The notes below the pieces were generated by a model. That model was not told the DNA's origin. It did no database searches and saw nothing but the letters and a program-made list of their open reading frames with translations. A stretch of DNA of 64,000 bases, from assembly GCF_016892625.1 (NCBI RefSeq), contig NZ_JAFEMW010000001.1, positions 1,426,001 to 1,490,000 on the forward strand, in the 5' to 3' direction. This DNA comes from Brevibacterium sp. RIT 803 (GTDB lineage: Bacteria; Actinomycetota; Actinomycetes; Actinomycetales; Brevibacteriaceae). Made by a program: the position numbers and the translations under genes. Positions 1 to 8,148 of this stretch are shown here, piece by piece (the stretch's first letter is position 1; every line of letters begins with the position of its first letter).

Positions 1-201
1 GGTGCCCGCGCTGTCGAGGGCGAACCGACCGGGGGCGACTTCGTCGAGCCCCTGTTGGAGCAGTCCAGCGGCCAGCGGCGAACGGAAGAGATTTCCGGTG
101 CAGACGACGAGGATTCTGAAACGGTCGCGACGGCCGGCCTCGGCAGACCGGACGGTCGGGCCTGTCAGTGGGTCGGGCGCTGGGTCACTCCTGATCGTCA
201 C
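1..201 (-). CDS. Low-molecular-weight protein-tyrosine phosphatase, 3' part cut by window edge
   Basis: Partial gene; only the first 67 codons lie in the window. It starts with GTG, and the GTGA overlaps the TGA stop of the BY-kinase gene, so the two are translationally coupled. After a 28-residue leader the phosphatase core begins, with the P-loop CTGNLFRSP, which keeps the nucleophilic Cys and the Arg of the C(X)5R signature. The family removes phosphate from tyrosines of cognate bacterial tyrosine kinases and their targets in capsule or exopolysaccharide export. Next to a BY-kinase it is the likely antagonist of that kinase. The second family Cys (C-x-x-x-x-C) is Phe here, which is common in bacterial members. 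The catalytic Asp loop lies outside the window and cannot be checked. Confidence 0.85.
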   Translation of the reverse strand, partial: MTIRSDPAPDPLTGPTVRSAEAGRRDRFRILVVCTGNLFRSPLAAGLLQQGLDEVAPGRFALDSAGT

Positions 202-1850
202 TGCTCCGCAGTCCGCTCTCCGGCCCCGGTTGTCGTGGTGGCATCGGCTGTTCCTGCAGCCGACTGATCCAATTCGCCAGTCGGTCGATCGGAACGAGCG
301 GTGAGGCGTCCGGATCCCCCGGTGCGCAGTGCTCTTCGCCGAGTCCGGCTTCCGGGCCAGACTCGAGGTGTGCGCGTGGACTGCTCGGCGCTGAGCTCTC
401 CCGGCAGCCATCCGATCGGCTCCATGCCTTTGGCGAGGGCTGGCTCTTCTCCACTGCCTGTTCTGACGTGACCGGACGTGGGTGGCAGATCGGCAGACGA
501 CTGGCGCGCCGAATAGGTCTTCGCATATCCGGTCAGGTCGGCATGTCCCAGCGGGACCTTGTTGACGACGAGGCTGAGCGGAGTCTCGACCACGGACAGA
601 TCGTTCAGTGCTTCCTCCAGCTCGTTGCGTGATGTCTCATTCACCGCGATGACGTGGATGATCCGACCGGCTATCTTGGCCAACAGAAGACCGTCTGCAA
701 CAGGAAGCACAGGAGGGCAGTCGAGGATGACAGTGTCGAAATCATTGCGCAGGACCATCATCAGTTTGGACATCGACCTCGAGTCAATGAGTTCCACCGG
801 ATTGGACACCCTGTCGCCGGCGGTCAGCACGTACAGCTCGTCTTGTCCCCACGGCTGCAGCAGATCGTGAACATCTGCGGTTCCCAGCAGTGCGGTCGTC
901 AGCCCTGCCGAGTTCTCGAGACCGAGCCTGTCGGCAACGGCGGGCTGGCGCAGGTCGACATCAACAAGAACCACTCTCTGCCCGGACTGTGCCAGCGAGA
1001 TCGCCAGATTCACGCTGATTGATGTCTTCCCTTCGGAGGGCACCGATGAGGTGACCTCGATGACGTTGTTCGAGTCTTCGACTCGAGCGAATCGCAAGTT
1101 GGCTCGCAGGCGACGAATTGCCTCGGCATAGGGAGAGTCCTGATGGATGGCTGTCGGCTCCGGATGCGCTGAAGACTCGGTGCGCACTGGCACCGAGGCG
1201 AGGATCGGCGCGGCGGTCACCTCGCGAACACCTGTGATATCGCGGATCTTGGAGTCCACTGCGGAGCGGAACAGTGCAATTGCGATGCCGATTGCTGCTC
1301 CCAGGAGGATTCCGATTACTGCGCAGAGCCACTGTGCCGGTCCGCTCCCCGTCGAGGGGACGCTCGCATCGTTGGCCACAGCCAACCGGATACCCGATTG
1401 TGCTTTGCCATGACGGGATTCGAGATCGGTGATCGCCGTGGTGAGGCTGTCTGCCACCGCCTCCGACACTCGGGCGGCTCCTCCCGGTGTCGTGGCTGTC
1501 GCGCTGACTGTGAGCAGCACGGTCCCGTGGTCGGATGAGGCCGACACGTACTCAGCTAACTTCTCGGGACTGATCGTCAGATCCAGATCGCGGATCACAG
1601 GCTCAAGCACTAGCCGGGAGTCGGCGAGATCAACATAGGTTCGCAGCCGTTCTTGGACGAATGCAGACGCGATCTGCTTCTGGTCCGGGTTCGACGCCTC
1701 TACCGTGGACACAAACAGTTCGGTCCGCGAGGTGTACTCATCGGGGAGCAGAAGGTAGACACCGACACCGCCAAGACCGCCTGCTGCAATCATCACGATC
1801 AGCAGGACGATGTTCTTCCGCACAATCCGCAGAAAATCGATGATGCTCAT
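198..1850 (-). CDS. Wzz chain-length domain fused to BY-type tyrosine autokinase
   Basis: Polysaccharide co-polymerase and tyrosine kinase in one chain, 550 aa. Residues 1-200 form a Wzz-like module with membrane helices near 13-35 and 174-194 enclosing an extracytoplasmic region. The cytoplasmic CpsD-like P-loop domain follows: Walker A VPSEGKTS (about 270-277), Walker A' VDVDLRQP (about 296-303) and Walker B VILDCPP (about 374-380). These enzymes autophosphorylate and tune capsule/EPS chain length or export. The C-terminal tail is Pro/Ser/Arg-rich with only two tyrosines (near 442 and 446), fewer than the usual Tyr cluster. I chose the ATG at 1850 because the Wzz domain starts there. An in-frame ATG at 2051 would add 67 residues with no Wzz similarity. 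The gene sits between two LMW-PTP genes. Confidence 0.85.
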   Translation of the reverse strand: MSIIDFLRIVRKNIVLLIVMIAAGGLGGVGVYLLLPDEYTSRTELFVSTVEASNPDQKQIASAFVQERLRTYVDLADSRLVLEPVIRDLDLTISPEKLAEYVSASSDHGTVLLTVSATATTPGGAARVSEAVADSLTTAITDLESRHGKAQSGIRLAVANDASVPSTGSGPAQWLCAVIGILLGAAIGIAIALFRSAVDSKIRDITGVREVTAAPILASVPVRTESSAHPEPTAIHQDSPYAEAIRRLRANLRFARVEDSNNVIEVTSSVPSEGKTSISVNLAISLAQSGQRVVLVDVDLRQPAVADRLGLENSAGLTTALLGTADVHDLLQPWGQDELYVLTAGDRVSNPVELIDSRSMSKLMMVLRNDFDTVILDCPPVLPVADGLLLAKIAGRIIHVIAVNETSRNELEEALNDLSVVETPLSLVVNKVPLGHADLTGYAKTYSARQSSADLPPTSGHVRTGSGEEPALAKGMEPIGWLPGELSAEQSTRTPRVWPGSRTRRRALRTGGSGRLTARSDRPTGELDQSAAGTADATTTTGAGERTAEQ

Positions 1851-2028
1851 CTCGGGTCCAATCCGGTCTGAAGGGGCACTGCTGCGGTGATATTTGGCCC
1901 CAACTGTAGCGTCGGCGACGGCAGAAGGGTCGGTCTCGTCACCGAGCTTGCGGCGTCCCGCAACGACCCTGCGGAGGCGTTCGTCTCCCACAGACTCGCC
2001 CCGGTGGACTGCGGCCAGAACCCCGCCC

Positions 2029-2652
2029 TCATTGCCTGCTGTCGGGGGCACATCCCCGCACTTCCCATTCGCGAATCACATCGATCGCGGAGACGATCTG
2101 GGTGTTCATCCGCTCGTATGCCCGCGCCGGGCGATTGTGCGGATCGATGACATCATCATCGTCTGCGTCCCCTGGCGGAGGAATTCGATATCGGGGCGCA
2201 AGAGCGACGAGGGACTGCCACCTCCCTGTCGGCGTTGCCAGCTGCTCGGGACGCACGGTAGGAAGGATACGTGCGAACTCGCGCAGGGTGAACGTGGTCC
2301 GCAGCGCCCGCGGACTCACCTTCACGACCTGGCGTCTGAGCGCTCTGTCCATGACCAGGATGAGATCGGCTTCGGAGATCATCGCCTCGTCAAGCTGGCT
2401 GACGACGAATCCATGCAGACGAATCCCCCGGCGCGATGCCAATCTCAAGACTTCCACCGCAGCTGGACGACCAGACGTGACCTGGGTTCCCGCGCTGCGC
2501 ACAGTGAACTCACCGGGCGCCTCGATGTCGAGCTCGTGCTGCAGCATCCGTGCTGCCAGAGGGGAACGGCAGATATTGCTCAGACCCACGACGAGTATCC
2601 GAAATACTGTGGGCATCACTGCCCAGTCTCCGTTCACAGCTGCGTTCGTCAT
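2029..2652 (-). CDS. LMW-PTP-like protein lacking the nucleophilic cysteine (probable pseudophosphatase)
   Basis: The 207-aa product has the LMW-PTP fold signature, but the P-loop reads VVGLSNICRSP. The Cys that opens C(X)5R is Gly23, while the second Cys (28), Arg29 and Ser30 remain. A DP pair resembling the catalytic Asp loop is kept at 170-171 (DVIDPH). Normal family members dephosphorylate BY-kinases; without the nucleophile this one should not hydrolyse phosphotyrosine by the known mechanism. It may bind phosphotyrosine or regulate its neighbours. The start ATG overlaps the stop of the sugar transferase gene (ATGA); another Met at residue 13 is possible. It is about 40 residues longer than typical, with an extended segment before the DP loop. 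The BY-kinase gene follows after about 180 nt. Confidence 0.82.
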   Translation of the reverse strand: MTNAAVNGDWAVMPTVFRILVVGLSNICRSPLAARMLQHELDIEAPGEFTVRSAGTQVTSGRPAAVEVLRLASRRGIRLHGFVVSQLDEAMISEADLILVMDRALRRQVVKVSPRALRTTFTLREFARILPTVRPEQLATPTGRWQSLVALAPRYRIPPPGDADDDDVIDPHNRPARAYERMNTQIVSAIDVIREWEVRGCAPDSRQ

Positions 2653-3692
2653 TGGCTTGCGTCCGCCTTCGGCAGCCTCTGCATTGCCGATTCGCCTCGA
2701 CCCGCCTCATCCGGCCACAGCCTGCAGACGGCAAGAATCCGGTCTGCTGAAGCAAAGTGTCCGAATTTCGCCTGTTCCTCCGGGTCGGCGATCTCTGTGA
2801 ACCCGGCTTCGGTCAGCACCGAACGGTCCACGCTGTCGGCGCGCACCGCGCAGACGGCGAAATCGACCTCGGTCGCCCGCGTACGGTTCGTCAGCAGTCT
2901 GACGACCTCTCGTCGAATCTCGATGTCGAGATCCTCTTCCGCGCAGTCATCGAATCGGATCAGAAGAGCTCGCTCGCTGATGGCCGAAATTTCGCAGCAT
3001 CCGATCTCGTGGCCGTCAGAGCTGCTCACTGACCATGTCGTGATGGTCTCTGTCCGACTTCGCTGATCAAACACCACCAGGTCGGATTTCAATGTGCCGC
3101 CGAAGTTCTCCGCTGTCACCTCGCCGTCCTGACTGATTCCATCCGCACGCAGCACGATACTGATTGTGCGCATGAGTATGCGCAGATCGAGGCCGAAACT
3201 CACCGTATCCACGTATTCGACGTCAAGATCGAATCGGTCGTCCCAGCGCACACGATTGCGTCCGCTGATCTGCGCCATTCCACTCAGCCCTCCACGTACG
3301 TGGTGCCGACGACGCTGTTGGTCCGAGTAGTGGGGCAGATAGCGGGTAGGCAATGGCCGCGGGCCGATCAGGCTCATGTCTCCGCACAGCACGTTCCACA
3401 GACTCGGCAACTCATCCAGGCTGCTCGACCGCAGCAATCGACCGAAGCGTGTCATCCTCTGACCATCGGACACGAGGCCCCGCTCCGGATCAGGGTTGAG
3501 CATACTGCGGAACTTCCACAGCTGGAAGACCCTTTCGCCTTTTGTCACTCTCTCCTGATGGAAGAAGATCGGCGCACCGAGAAAGAGAAGTATCAGGACG
3601 CAGACGACGATGAGAACCGGCGAGAGCACGATCAGAGCGACCAGAGCGCCGAGAACATCAAGCACCCTCTTGACGATGTGATATCCGTTCAT
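2649..3692 (-). CDS. Small-type phosphoglycosyl transferase (PglC/WcaJ family) with extra C-terminal domain
   Basis: Likely starts exopolysaccharide repeat-unit assembly by moving a sugar-phosphate from a UDP-sugar to undecaprenyl phosphate at the membrane. It has an N-terminal re-entrant/membrane helix (about 8-40), the KFRSM motif (60-64), the catalytic Asp-Glu dyad in SLDELPSLWN (D93, E94) and the IGPRP motif (109-113). The core ends near residue 190, and about 150 further residues follow. That tail ends in a strand-helix pattern (VLTEAGFTEI) reminiscent of the last part of GNAT acetyltransferases, but I cannot prove this. GGGGAG precedes the ATG by seven bases. The stop overlaps the start of the PTP-like gene, so the two form an operon with the BY-kinase. 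Confidence 0.85.
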   Translation of the reverse strand: MNGYHIVKRVLDVLGALVALIVLSPVLIVVCVLILLFLGAPIFFHQERVTKGERVFQLWKFRSMLNPDPERGLVSDGQRMTRFGRLLRSSSLDELPSLWNVLCGDMSLIGPRPLPTRYLPHYSDQQRRRHHVRGGLSGMAQISGRNRVRWDDRFDLDVEYVDTVSFGLDLRILMRTISIVLRADGISQDGEVTAENFGGTLKSDLVVFDQRSRTETITTWSVSSSDGHEIGCCEISAISERALLIRFDDCAEEDLDIEIRREVVRLLTNRTRATEVDFAVCAVRADSVDRSVLTEAGFTEIADPEEQAKFGHFASADRILAVCRLWPDEAGRGESAMQRLPKADASQ

Positions 3693-3906
3693 CTCACTGC
3701 TCCCCGGGCCAGTGGGACGGCCCCGACTGGAGCTGGGCCGGGACCCTGGCGGAATGGCTCAAAGCTGAAGCTCGTTTCGGTTGTCACCATGGCAACGCAC
3801 TCCTCACTGTCTTCTGGTTCTCAGGCTAGGCATGCACGAGGGCTCCGCCACTCGTCTTGCTGCAGTCTTGCGGGACACCGTTGAGTTCCTGCGGTCGTCT
3901 TCGCGC

Positions 3907-6603
3907 TCAGGCCACCGGGAGGCCGGCACCATTCGCCAGCCGGGCGATGAGTCCGGTCCGCGACGTGACCTCCAACTTGCGGTACACAGAGGTCAGCCGA
4001 AGTTCCACAGTGCGCAGCGAGACGAATATCCGCAGGGCGATCTCCCGATTCTTCAGTCCTTCCCACACCAGCTCGACGACTGCTCGCTCATCAGCGCTCA
4101 AACGTTCCAACAGACTGTTTCGCGCCGGCTCCTCACGAGCCGCTGTACATTCGGGTCGGGCGACGGTGGCCAGGTGGTCCGAACCGACTTCGCGAAAGAT
4201 CCCCACCGCCAGGCTGGCTCGCTCTGCGGCACCTGCATGAGCACCAGAATCGGCAAGCCGTTCAGCCATCACCAGGAGCGTCACTCCCTTGTCGAACTGG
4301 GAGTCCCCAGAACGCCACGAGCCGAGCAGCCTGCCCATGGCTTCGATCCCCGCGTTTTCTGGAAGCAGGAGAATACGTGACCGCTCAAGCGCCAGTTCCG
4401 CCCAGCGCGACGGTGCCCTCTCGACTCTGCCGTGGAAGACTCGAACCAGCATTCCCGCGTGCTCACGGCGCCCTGTCGCGATCAGCGCCTCGATGAGATC
4501 AGGTTCATAGCGAATGACATTGGGGTTGAGCTCGCTCAGAGCCAGCTCTTCGCAGCGATGCAGATGGCGTACCGCCTCGGCGGCAAGTCCCATGCGCAGC
4601 AGGTAGTTGCCCTGCATCGCATTGAGTTCAGCCAGCAGACTGAGGTTCTGGGAGGCCATAGCATGCGCCGTCAGCGCAGCTTCTACCGGCTCCGCATCAC
4701 TGGCGCGTCCTTGCGCTAGAAGACTCCAGCACCGCAGCAGCAGCTGACGATCCCGCCGGATCATTCCACCGGTGGTGGCCTGAGAGGCACACCTGTCGAT
4801 GAGCGCGATGGCCAGACCGATTTCGCCTCGGCGAATTGCGATCTCGGCACGCACACACTTCGATTGTGTGTCCCAGATAGTCTCCCGTGTTCCGCGCGCG
4901 TCCAGACAGTCCAACGTTGCGAGAGCCGAGCCGTAGTTCTCAGCCGCCATCAGACCCATGGACAGCAGAAGCAGACAGACCGGGTCCCAGACTTCGGTAG
5001 TGTCGAGGCCCTGAAAGTCCTCCACGGCACGGGCGTTGTGGCCTCGTCCACATTCGAGCAGAACGTCCAAAGAACGGTGTAAACGCAGCGATCGATCGTC
5101 GAAGTGGGCACTCAGGCTGCTTGCATTGTCCAACAGCTCCTGCGCCTCGGCCGTTTCTCTCCTCAGCGCATGGCACAAGGCGATGACCAACTGCAGGTGG
5201 GCCACCTGGGCGGGAGCCGCAGCGACTTCGCTGCGACTCCACTGGTTGCGCAGACGCAGCGGGACCGACTGGTGAACAAGGAATTCGGCCCACACACGCA
5301 GCGTGCGAGCTCGAACGAGGACACTGACGTCTGTGCTTCGAGTGGCGTAGGTGAGGTAGCGCAGTGCGAAATCGATCTGTCCTCGGTCGATCAGTCGCGC
5401 TGCGAGATCATTCAGCTGCGTCGACACCGGTCCGAGCTCCATACTGAGGGCGAGGGCTCGTTCGGCGAACTCGATTCCGGCCCAGTCCCGTCCGTCCGAA
5501 ACCAGTGCGCAGGCATCGGCGAGCAGCTGACGGGGGGTCTCACCCGTGGCGTCGATGAAGGACCGATGCCAATGGTGAAGTTCGGGATAGCCCTCCTCGC
5601 ACCTCTGCGCGAGCAGCGAGTGCCCTGCCACCCGCTCGTCGACGCTCAACGTCCGATGTCTGCAGGCACGAGCCAGCTCCTCAGAGAAGCGGCAGTACGC
5701 ACCGTCTTTTTCGACGGTGCCCCGGAATTCGAGTTCCGAGAACCACTCCTGTGCTTCCCGCGACGCTCCGAGAACTGCGGGCCGCGGAGACAGCGGAGCC
5801 AAGGATATGAGGTCGAGCAGCGCATCGGCCTCTTCGCCGAGTCGGTTCTTCGCACCCGAGATCATCGCGTCAGCGTTCGGCTCCATGTGCAAGGGCAAGT
5901 CCAGTGCCTGCGATCCCTCCATCTGGTTCGAAGGAAGCCGTTCGAGCAGCTGACGCAGAGCAGACGGCCGACCCGAGGCGGTCCGCACTGCCACAGCGAC
6001 GACTGCGGCGGCAACGCGTCCGGATGTCAGCTCTTCCGCCAGCTCGCGCATTCGGATCTCGTCCAGGTGTCGCAGCTCCACGCTGGGGACTCCGGCCAGC
6101 GGACTGGTCGGAGACAGCGCACCGGTTGTGACTGCGATTGTGAGCCTGTGCCCTGCCATGCGTCGCAGCATGTGACTGAGGACGAGCTGCGAGGGCCGAT
6201 CCATCTCATCCGCTGCCGGCACGATGACCAGAACACCCTGTTCCGATTCCATGCTGCCGATCAGCCGGGTGACCTCGTCGGCAATCTCCCGAACGGATTC
6301 CGGGCTGTCGGAGTTCTCTGCCTTCAGCCGACTCGCGAGCTCCGTGGATTCGAAGCCCCCGAGATTGAGGGTGCGCAGCGAGGCGAGAAGGATCTCCAAG
6401 CCCGCATAGGACCGAGAGAATTCCGTCTGGCCGTTGGGAACTCGGATGATCGGGACGGTCGAATCAGCTTCCAACGCCATGAGCATCTCGTCGCCGCCCA
6501 GGCCAGGTGGGCTGATGATTGCGGCCGCGCTGTGACGAACGAGCAGGTTGCGCAGCTGATCAAGCTCGCGACGGCGAATCAGAGTATGCATGATGTGTTC
6601 CAC
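3907..6603 (-). CDS. Large LuxR-family regulator (LAL type) with degenerate ATPase motifs
   Basis: 898-aa cytoplasmic protein with the LAL layout: N-terminal STAND/AAA-like domain, long helical TPR-like middle, and C-terminal LuxR/FixJ helix-turn-helix (about 828-890; NREIALRIFVSLRTVELRLT). The P-loop position reads PPGLGGDE instead of GxxGxGKT, and the Walker B region VIVPAADEMD lacks the usual Asp pair, so ATP binding is doubtful. The GTG start has AGGGA five bases upstream; an ATG four codons later is an alternative. It lies between the decarboxylase gene and the polysaccharide genes on the same strand, and could control either. Residues 1-20 (RRRELDQLRNLL) match the family's usual first helix, so the N terminus looks complete. 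The ligand or target is unknown. Confidence 0.82.
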   Translation of the reverse strand: MEHIMHTLIRRRELDQLRNLLVRHSAAAIISPPGLGGDEMLMALEADSTVPIIRVPNGQTEFSRSYAGLEILLASLRTLNLGGFESTELASRLKAENSDSPESVREIADEVTRLIGSMESEQGVLVIVPAADEMDRPSQLVLSHMLRRMAGHRLTIAVTTGALSPTSPLAGVPSVELRHLDEIRMRELAEELTSGRVAAAVVAVAVRTASGRPSALRQLLERLPSNQMEGSQALDLPLHMEPNADAMISGAKNRLGEEADALLDLISLAPLSPRPAVLGASREAQEWFSELEFRGTVEKDGAYCRFSEELARACRHRTLSVDERVAGHSLLAQRCEEGYPELHHWHRSFIDATGETPRQLLADACALVSDGRDWAGIEFAERALALSMELGPVSTQLNDLAARLIDRGQIDFALRYLTYATRSTDVSVLVRARTLRVWAEFLVHQSVPLRLRNQWSRSEVAAAPAQVAHLQLVIALCHALRRETAEAQELLDNASSLSAHFDDRSLRLHRSLDVLLECGRGHNARAVEDFQGLDTTEVWDPVCLLLLSMGLMAAENYGSALATLDCLDARGTRETIWDTQSKCVRAEIAIRRGEIGLAIALIDRCASQATTGGMIRRDRQLLLRCWSLLAQGRASDAEPVEAALTAHAMASQNLSLLAELNAMQGNYLLRMGLAAEAVRHLHRCEELALSELNPNVIRYEPDLIEALIATGRREHAGMLVRVFHGRVERAPSRWAELALERSRILLLPENAGIEAMGRLLGSWRSGDSQFDKGVTLLVMAERLADSGAHAGAAERASLAVGIFREVGSDHLATVARPECTAAREEPARNSLLERLSADERAVVELVWEGLKNREIALRIFVSLRTVELRLTSVYRKLEVTSRTGLIARLANGAGLPVA

Positions 6604-6797
6604 CCAGTCCCTGAACCATCGTCATTCCTCATCTGCGCACGCAGCGGCATGTTGTTGTCCATGCCCTCATGATTCCCTCGCCGAGAGCTCACAGACAGGT
6701 GGTCATGCCCGGACATTTTCCGGTCAGTACTCAGTCACGATGGAGACAGCACTGGTTCCGCTACTCAGACGAATTGAACGGCGGTGATCGCAGGTTC

Positions 6798-6827
6798 GGC
6801 AACGCCTGAGAGCATAATTGCGTTGCC
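6798..6827 (-). terminator. Hairpin after the PLP decarboxylase gene
   Basis: An 8-bp perfect inverted repeat (GGCAACGC / GCGTTGCC) with a 14-nt loop lies just past the decarboxylase stop. No clear T-tract follows on the minus strand, so it could be a weak or Rho-assisted terminator separating the decarboxylase from the downstream regulator gene. Confidence 0.5.
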
Positions 6828-6832
6828 TTGGC

Positions 6833-8077
6833 CTATTCGGATTGAACGGCCGTGGGCGGCAGTTGCCCGTCTGTCCATATATTGCTCTGAAGGTAGTCCT
6901 CGACGTCACCTGCGCGTCGCACCAGCGTCAGGTGATTCTCGTGGAGTACATAGACTGCCGGGGGAAACTCAATGAACGAGGAGCCGTACGACATCGTGTA
7001 GGCACCAACTCGTCTGAAGACGATACGGTCTCCCTCGACGAGTTTCGGAGAGTCCTTCAACACCATCAGGCGATCGTCCTCCATGCAGGTGAATCCGGCG
7101 ATCACCTGCTCGGGATGGCTCGTTCCCAGAGCTGCCTCGGTGTCGATGTCGTAGGCGGGTTTCTTGCGGAAGAGCGGATCGATGTCGGTCCTGCTGGTGT
7201 CGGTGATGACGAAGCGCTGTCGCCCGATGTCCTTGGTATCAAGGACTTGCGCATGAAACTCCACCGGGTTGGCGATCACAGATCCCCCTGGTTCGATGAC
7301 CAGCCGAGTGCGGTTGAGGTCGACGACCGCTTCGAGTTCAGCACGGATGCAGGAGATGTAGTCATCGAACCCCGTGGTGTCGTTGAGACTTCCGAAGAAG
7401 CCGCCGCCGATATCGATCCAGTCCAGGTCGAGATCAAGTTTCTCAATGATCTCGGCGGCAACTCCGGCGGCCGCTCGATACACCTGCAGGCTCTTCGTTT
7501 GGGAATTCCGATGCATGTGGAGCCCGACGACGCTCGCACCGGCTGCCGACAGTTTCGCGATCGCTGCTTCGAGATCGCCATTGTCGCAGTCGAAACCGAA
7601 CCGACTCGCCTCTCCGATCAGCGTGCTTTCGCCCGGGCACAGCGCTTCGAGGTCCCAATTGACTCTGAGCCCGACGCGTACGTCCAAGCGGGAGTCCTCC
7701 TCGGCCAGCTCCGCCGCCCATCTGACCTCTCGGTTGGAGTCGAGGTTGGTGAGTGAACCATTGCGCAGTGCCGTCCGGAGAACTTCGCGGCTCTTGACCG
7801 GGCCGTTGTACACGATCTGCTCCGGCTCGTAGCCGATTGCGCCCACGAGTCTGTATTCGGAGTCGGAGACGACTTCGGCCCAGACTCCGCGTCGTCTCAT
7901 ATAGGTCAGCAGCCAAGGCAACGGGTTCGTCTTCACGGAATACGACATGACGGAATGGGGCCAATGCTTCGCCAACGCGCTCTGAAATCGATCGACCAGA
8001 AGATTGAGCGCCGATTCATCGATGACGAAGGCCGGTGTCGGCGGCCCGGTGATCCGTGGATGTTCTGTGGAGGTCAT
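6833..8077 (-). CDS. Fold-III PLP-dependent decarboxylase (DAP/ornithine decarboxylase-like)
   Basis: 414-aa alanine-racemase-fold enzyme. Visible motifs: PLP Lys49 in YSVKTNP, HMHRNS (187-192), the phosphate-binding GGG loop (224-226), EPGGSVIA (262-269), an active-site Cys in TCMEDDRL (C331) and GAYTMSYGSSF (358-368), all typical of lysA/ODC/BtrK relatives. It should decarboxylate an amino acid or an aminoacyl conjugate. Housekeeping LysA is usually near argS/hom, so this is probably a specialised paralogue. AGGAAAGG lies upstream of the ATG. The ATP-grasp gene is 71 bp upstream on the same strand, suggesting an operon in which a ligated amino-acid substrate is decarboxylated. The exact substrate cannot be read from the sequence. 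Confidence 0.85.
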   Translation of the reverse strand: MTSTEHPRITGPPTPAFVIDESALNLLVDRFQSALAKHWPHSVMSYSVKTNPLPWLLTYMRRRGVWAEVVSDSEYRLVGAIGYEPEQIVYNGPVKSREVLRTALRNGSLTNLDSNREVRWAAELAEEDSRLDVRVGLRVNWDLEALCPGESTLIGEASRFGFDCDNGDLEAAIAKLSAAGASVVGLHMHRNSQTKSLQVYRAAAGVAAEIIEKLDLDLDWIDIGGGFFGSLNDTTGFDDYISCIRAELEAVVDLNRTRLVIEPGGSVIANPVEFHAQVLDTKDIGRQRFVITDTSRTDIDPLFRKKPAYDIDTEAALGTSHPEQVIAGFTCMEDDRLMVLKDSPKLVEGDRIVFRRVGAYTMSYGSSFIEFPPAVYVLHENHLTLVRRAGDVEDYLQSNIWTDGQLPPTAVQSE

Positions 8078-8148
8078 AGCTGCCTTTCCTGTGCGAGTTC
8101 GGACGATGCCGTTGATGTCGCTGCTGCACCACCGCGCTCGCTCACCGT

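Noticed and set aside
1851..2051. 67-residue N-terminal extension of the BY-kinase
   Set aside because: The extension has no Wzz similarity, and the ATG at 1850 begins exactly at the Wzz helix; kept as an alternative only.
1894..3066. Plus-strand open frame opposite the phosphatase and sugar transferase
   Set aside because: No motif; the opposite strand has well-conserved PTP and PglC signatures.
5104..6672. Long plus-strand open frame opposite the first LAL gene
   Set aside because: Same pattern of shadow coding; low-complexity Arg/Gln-rich translation without motifs.
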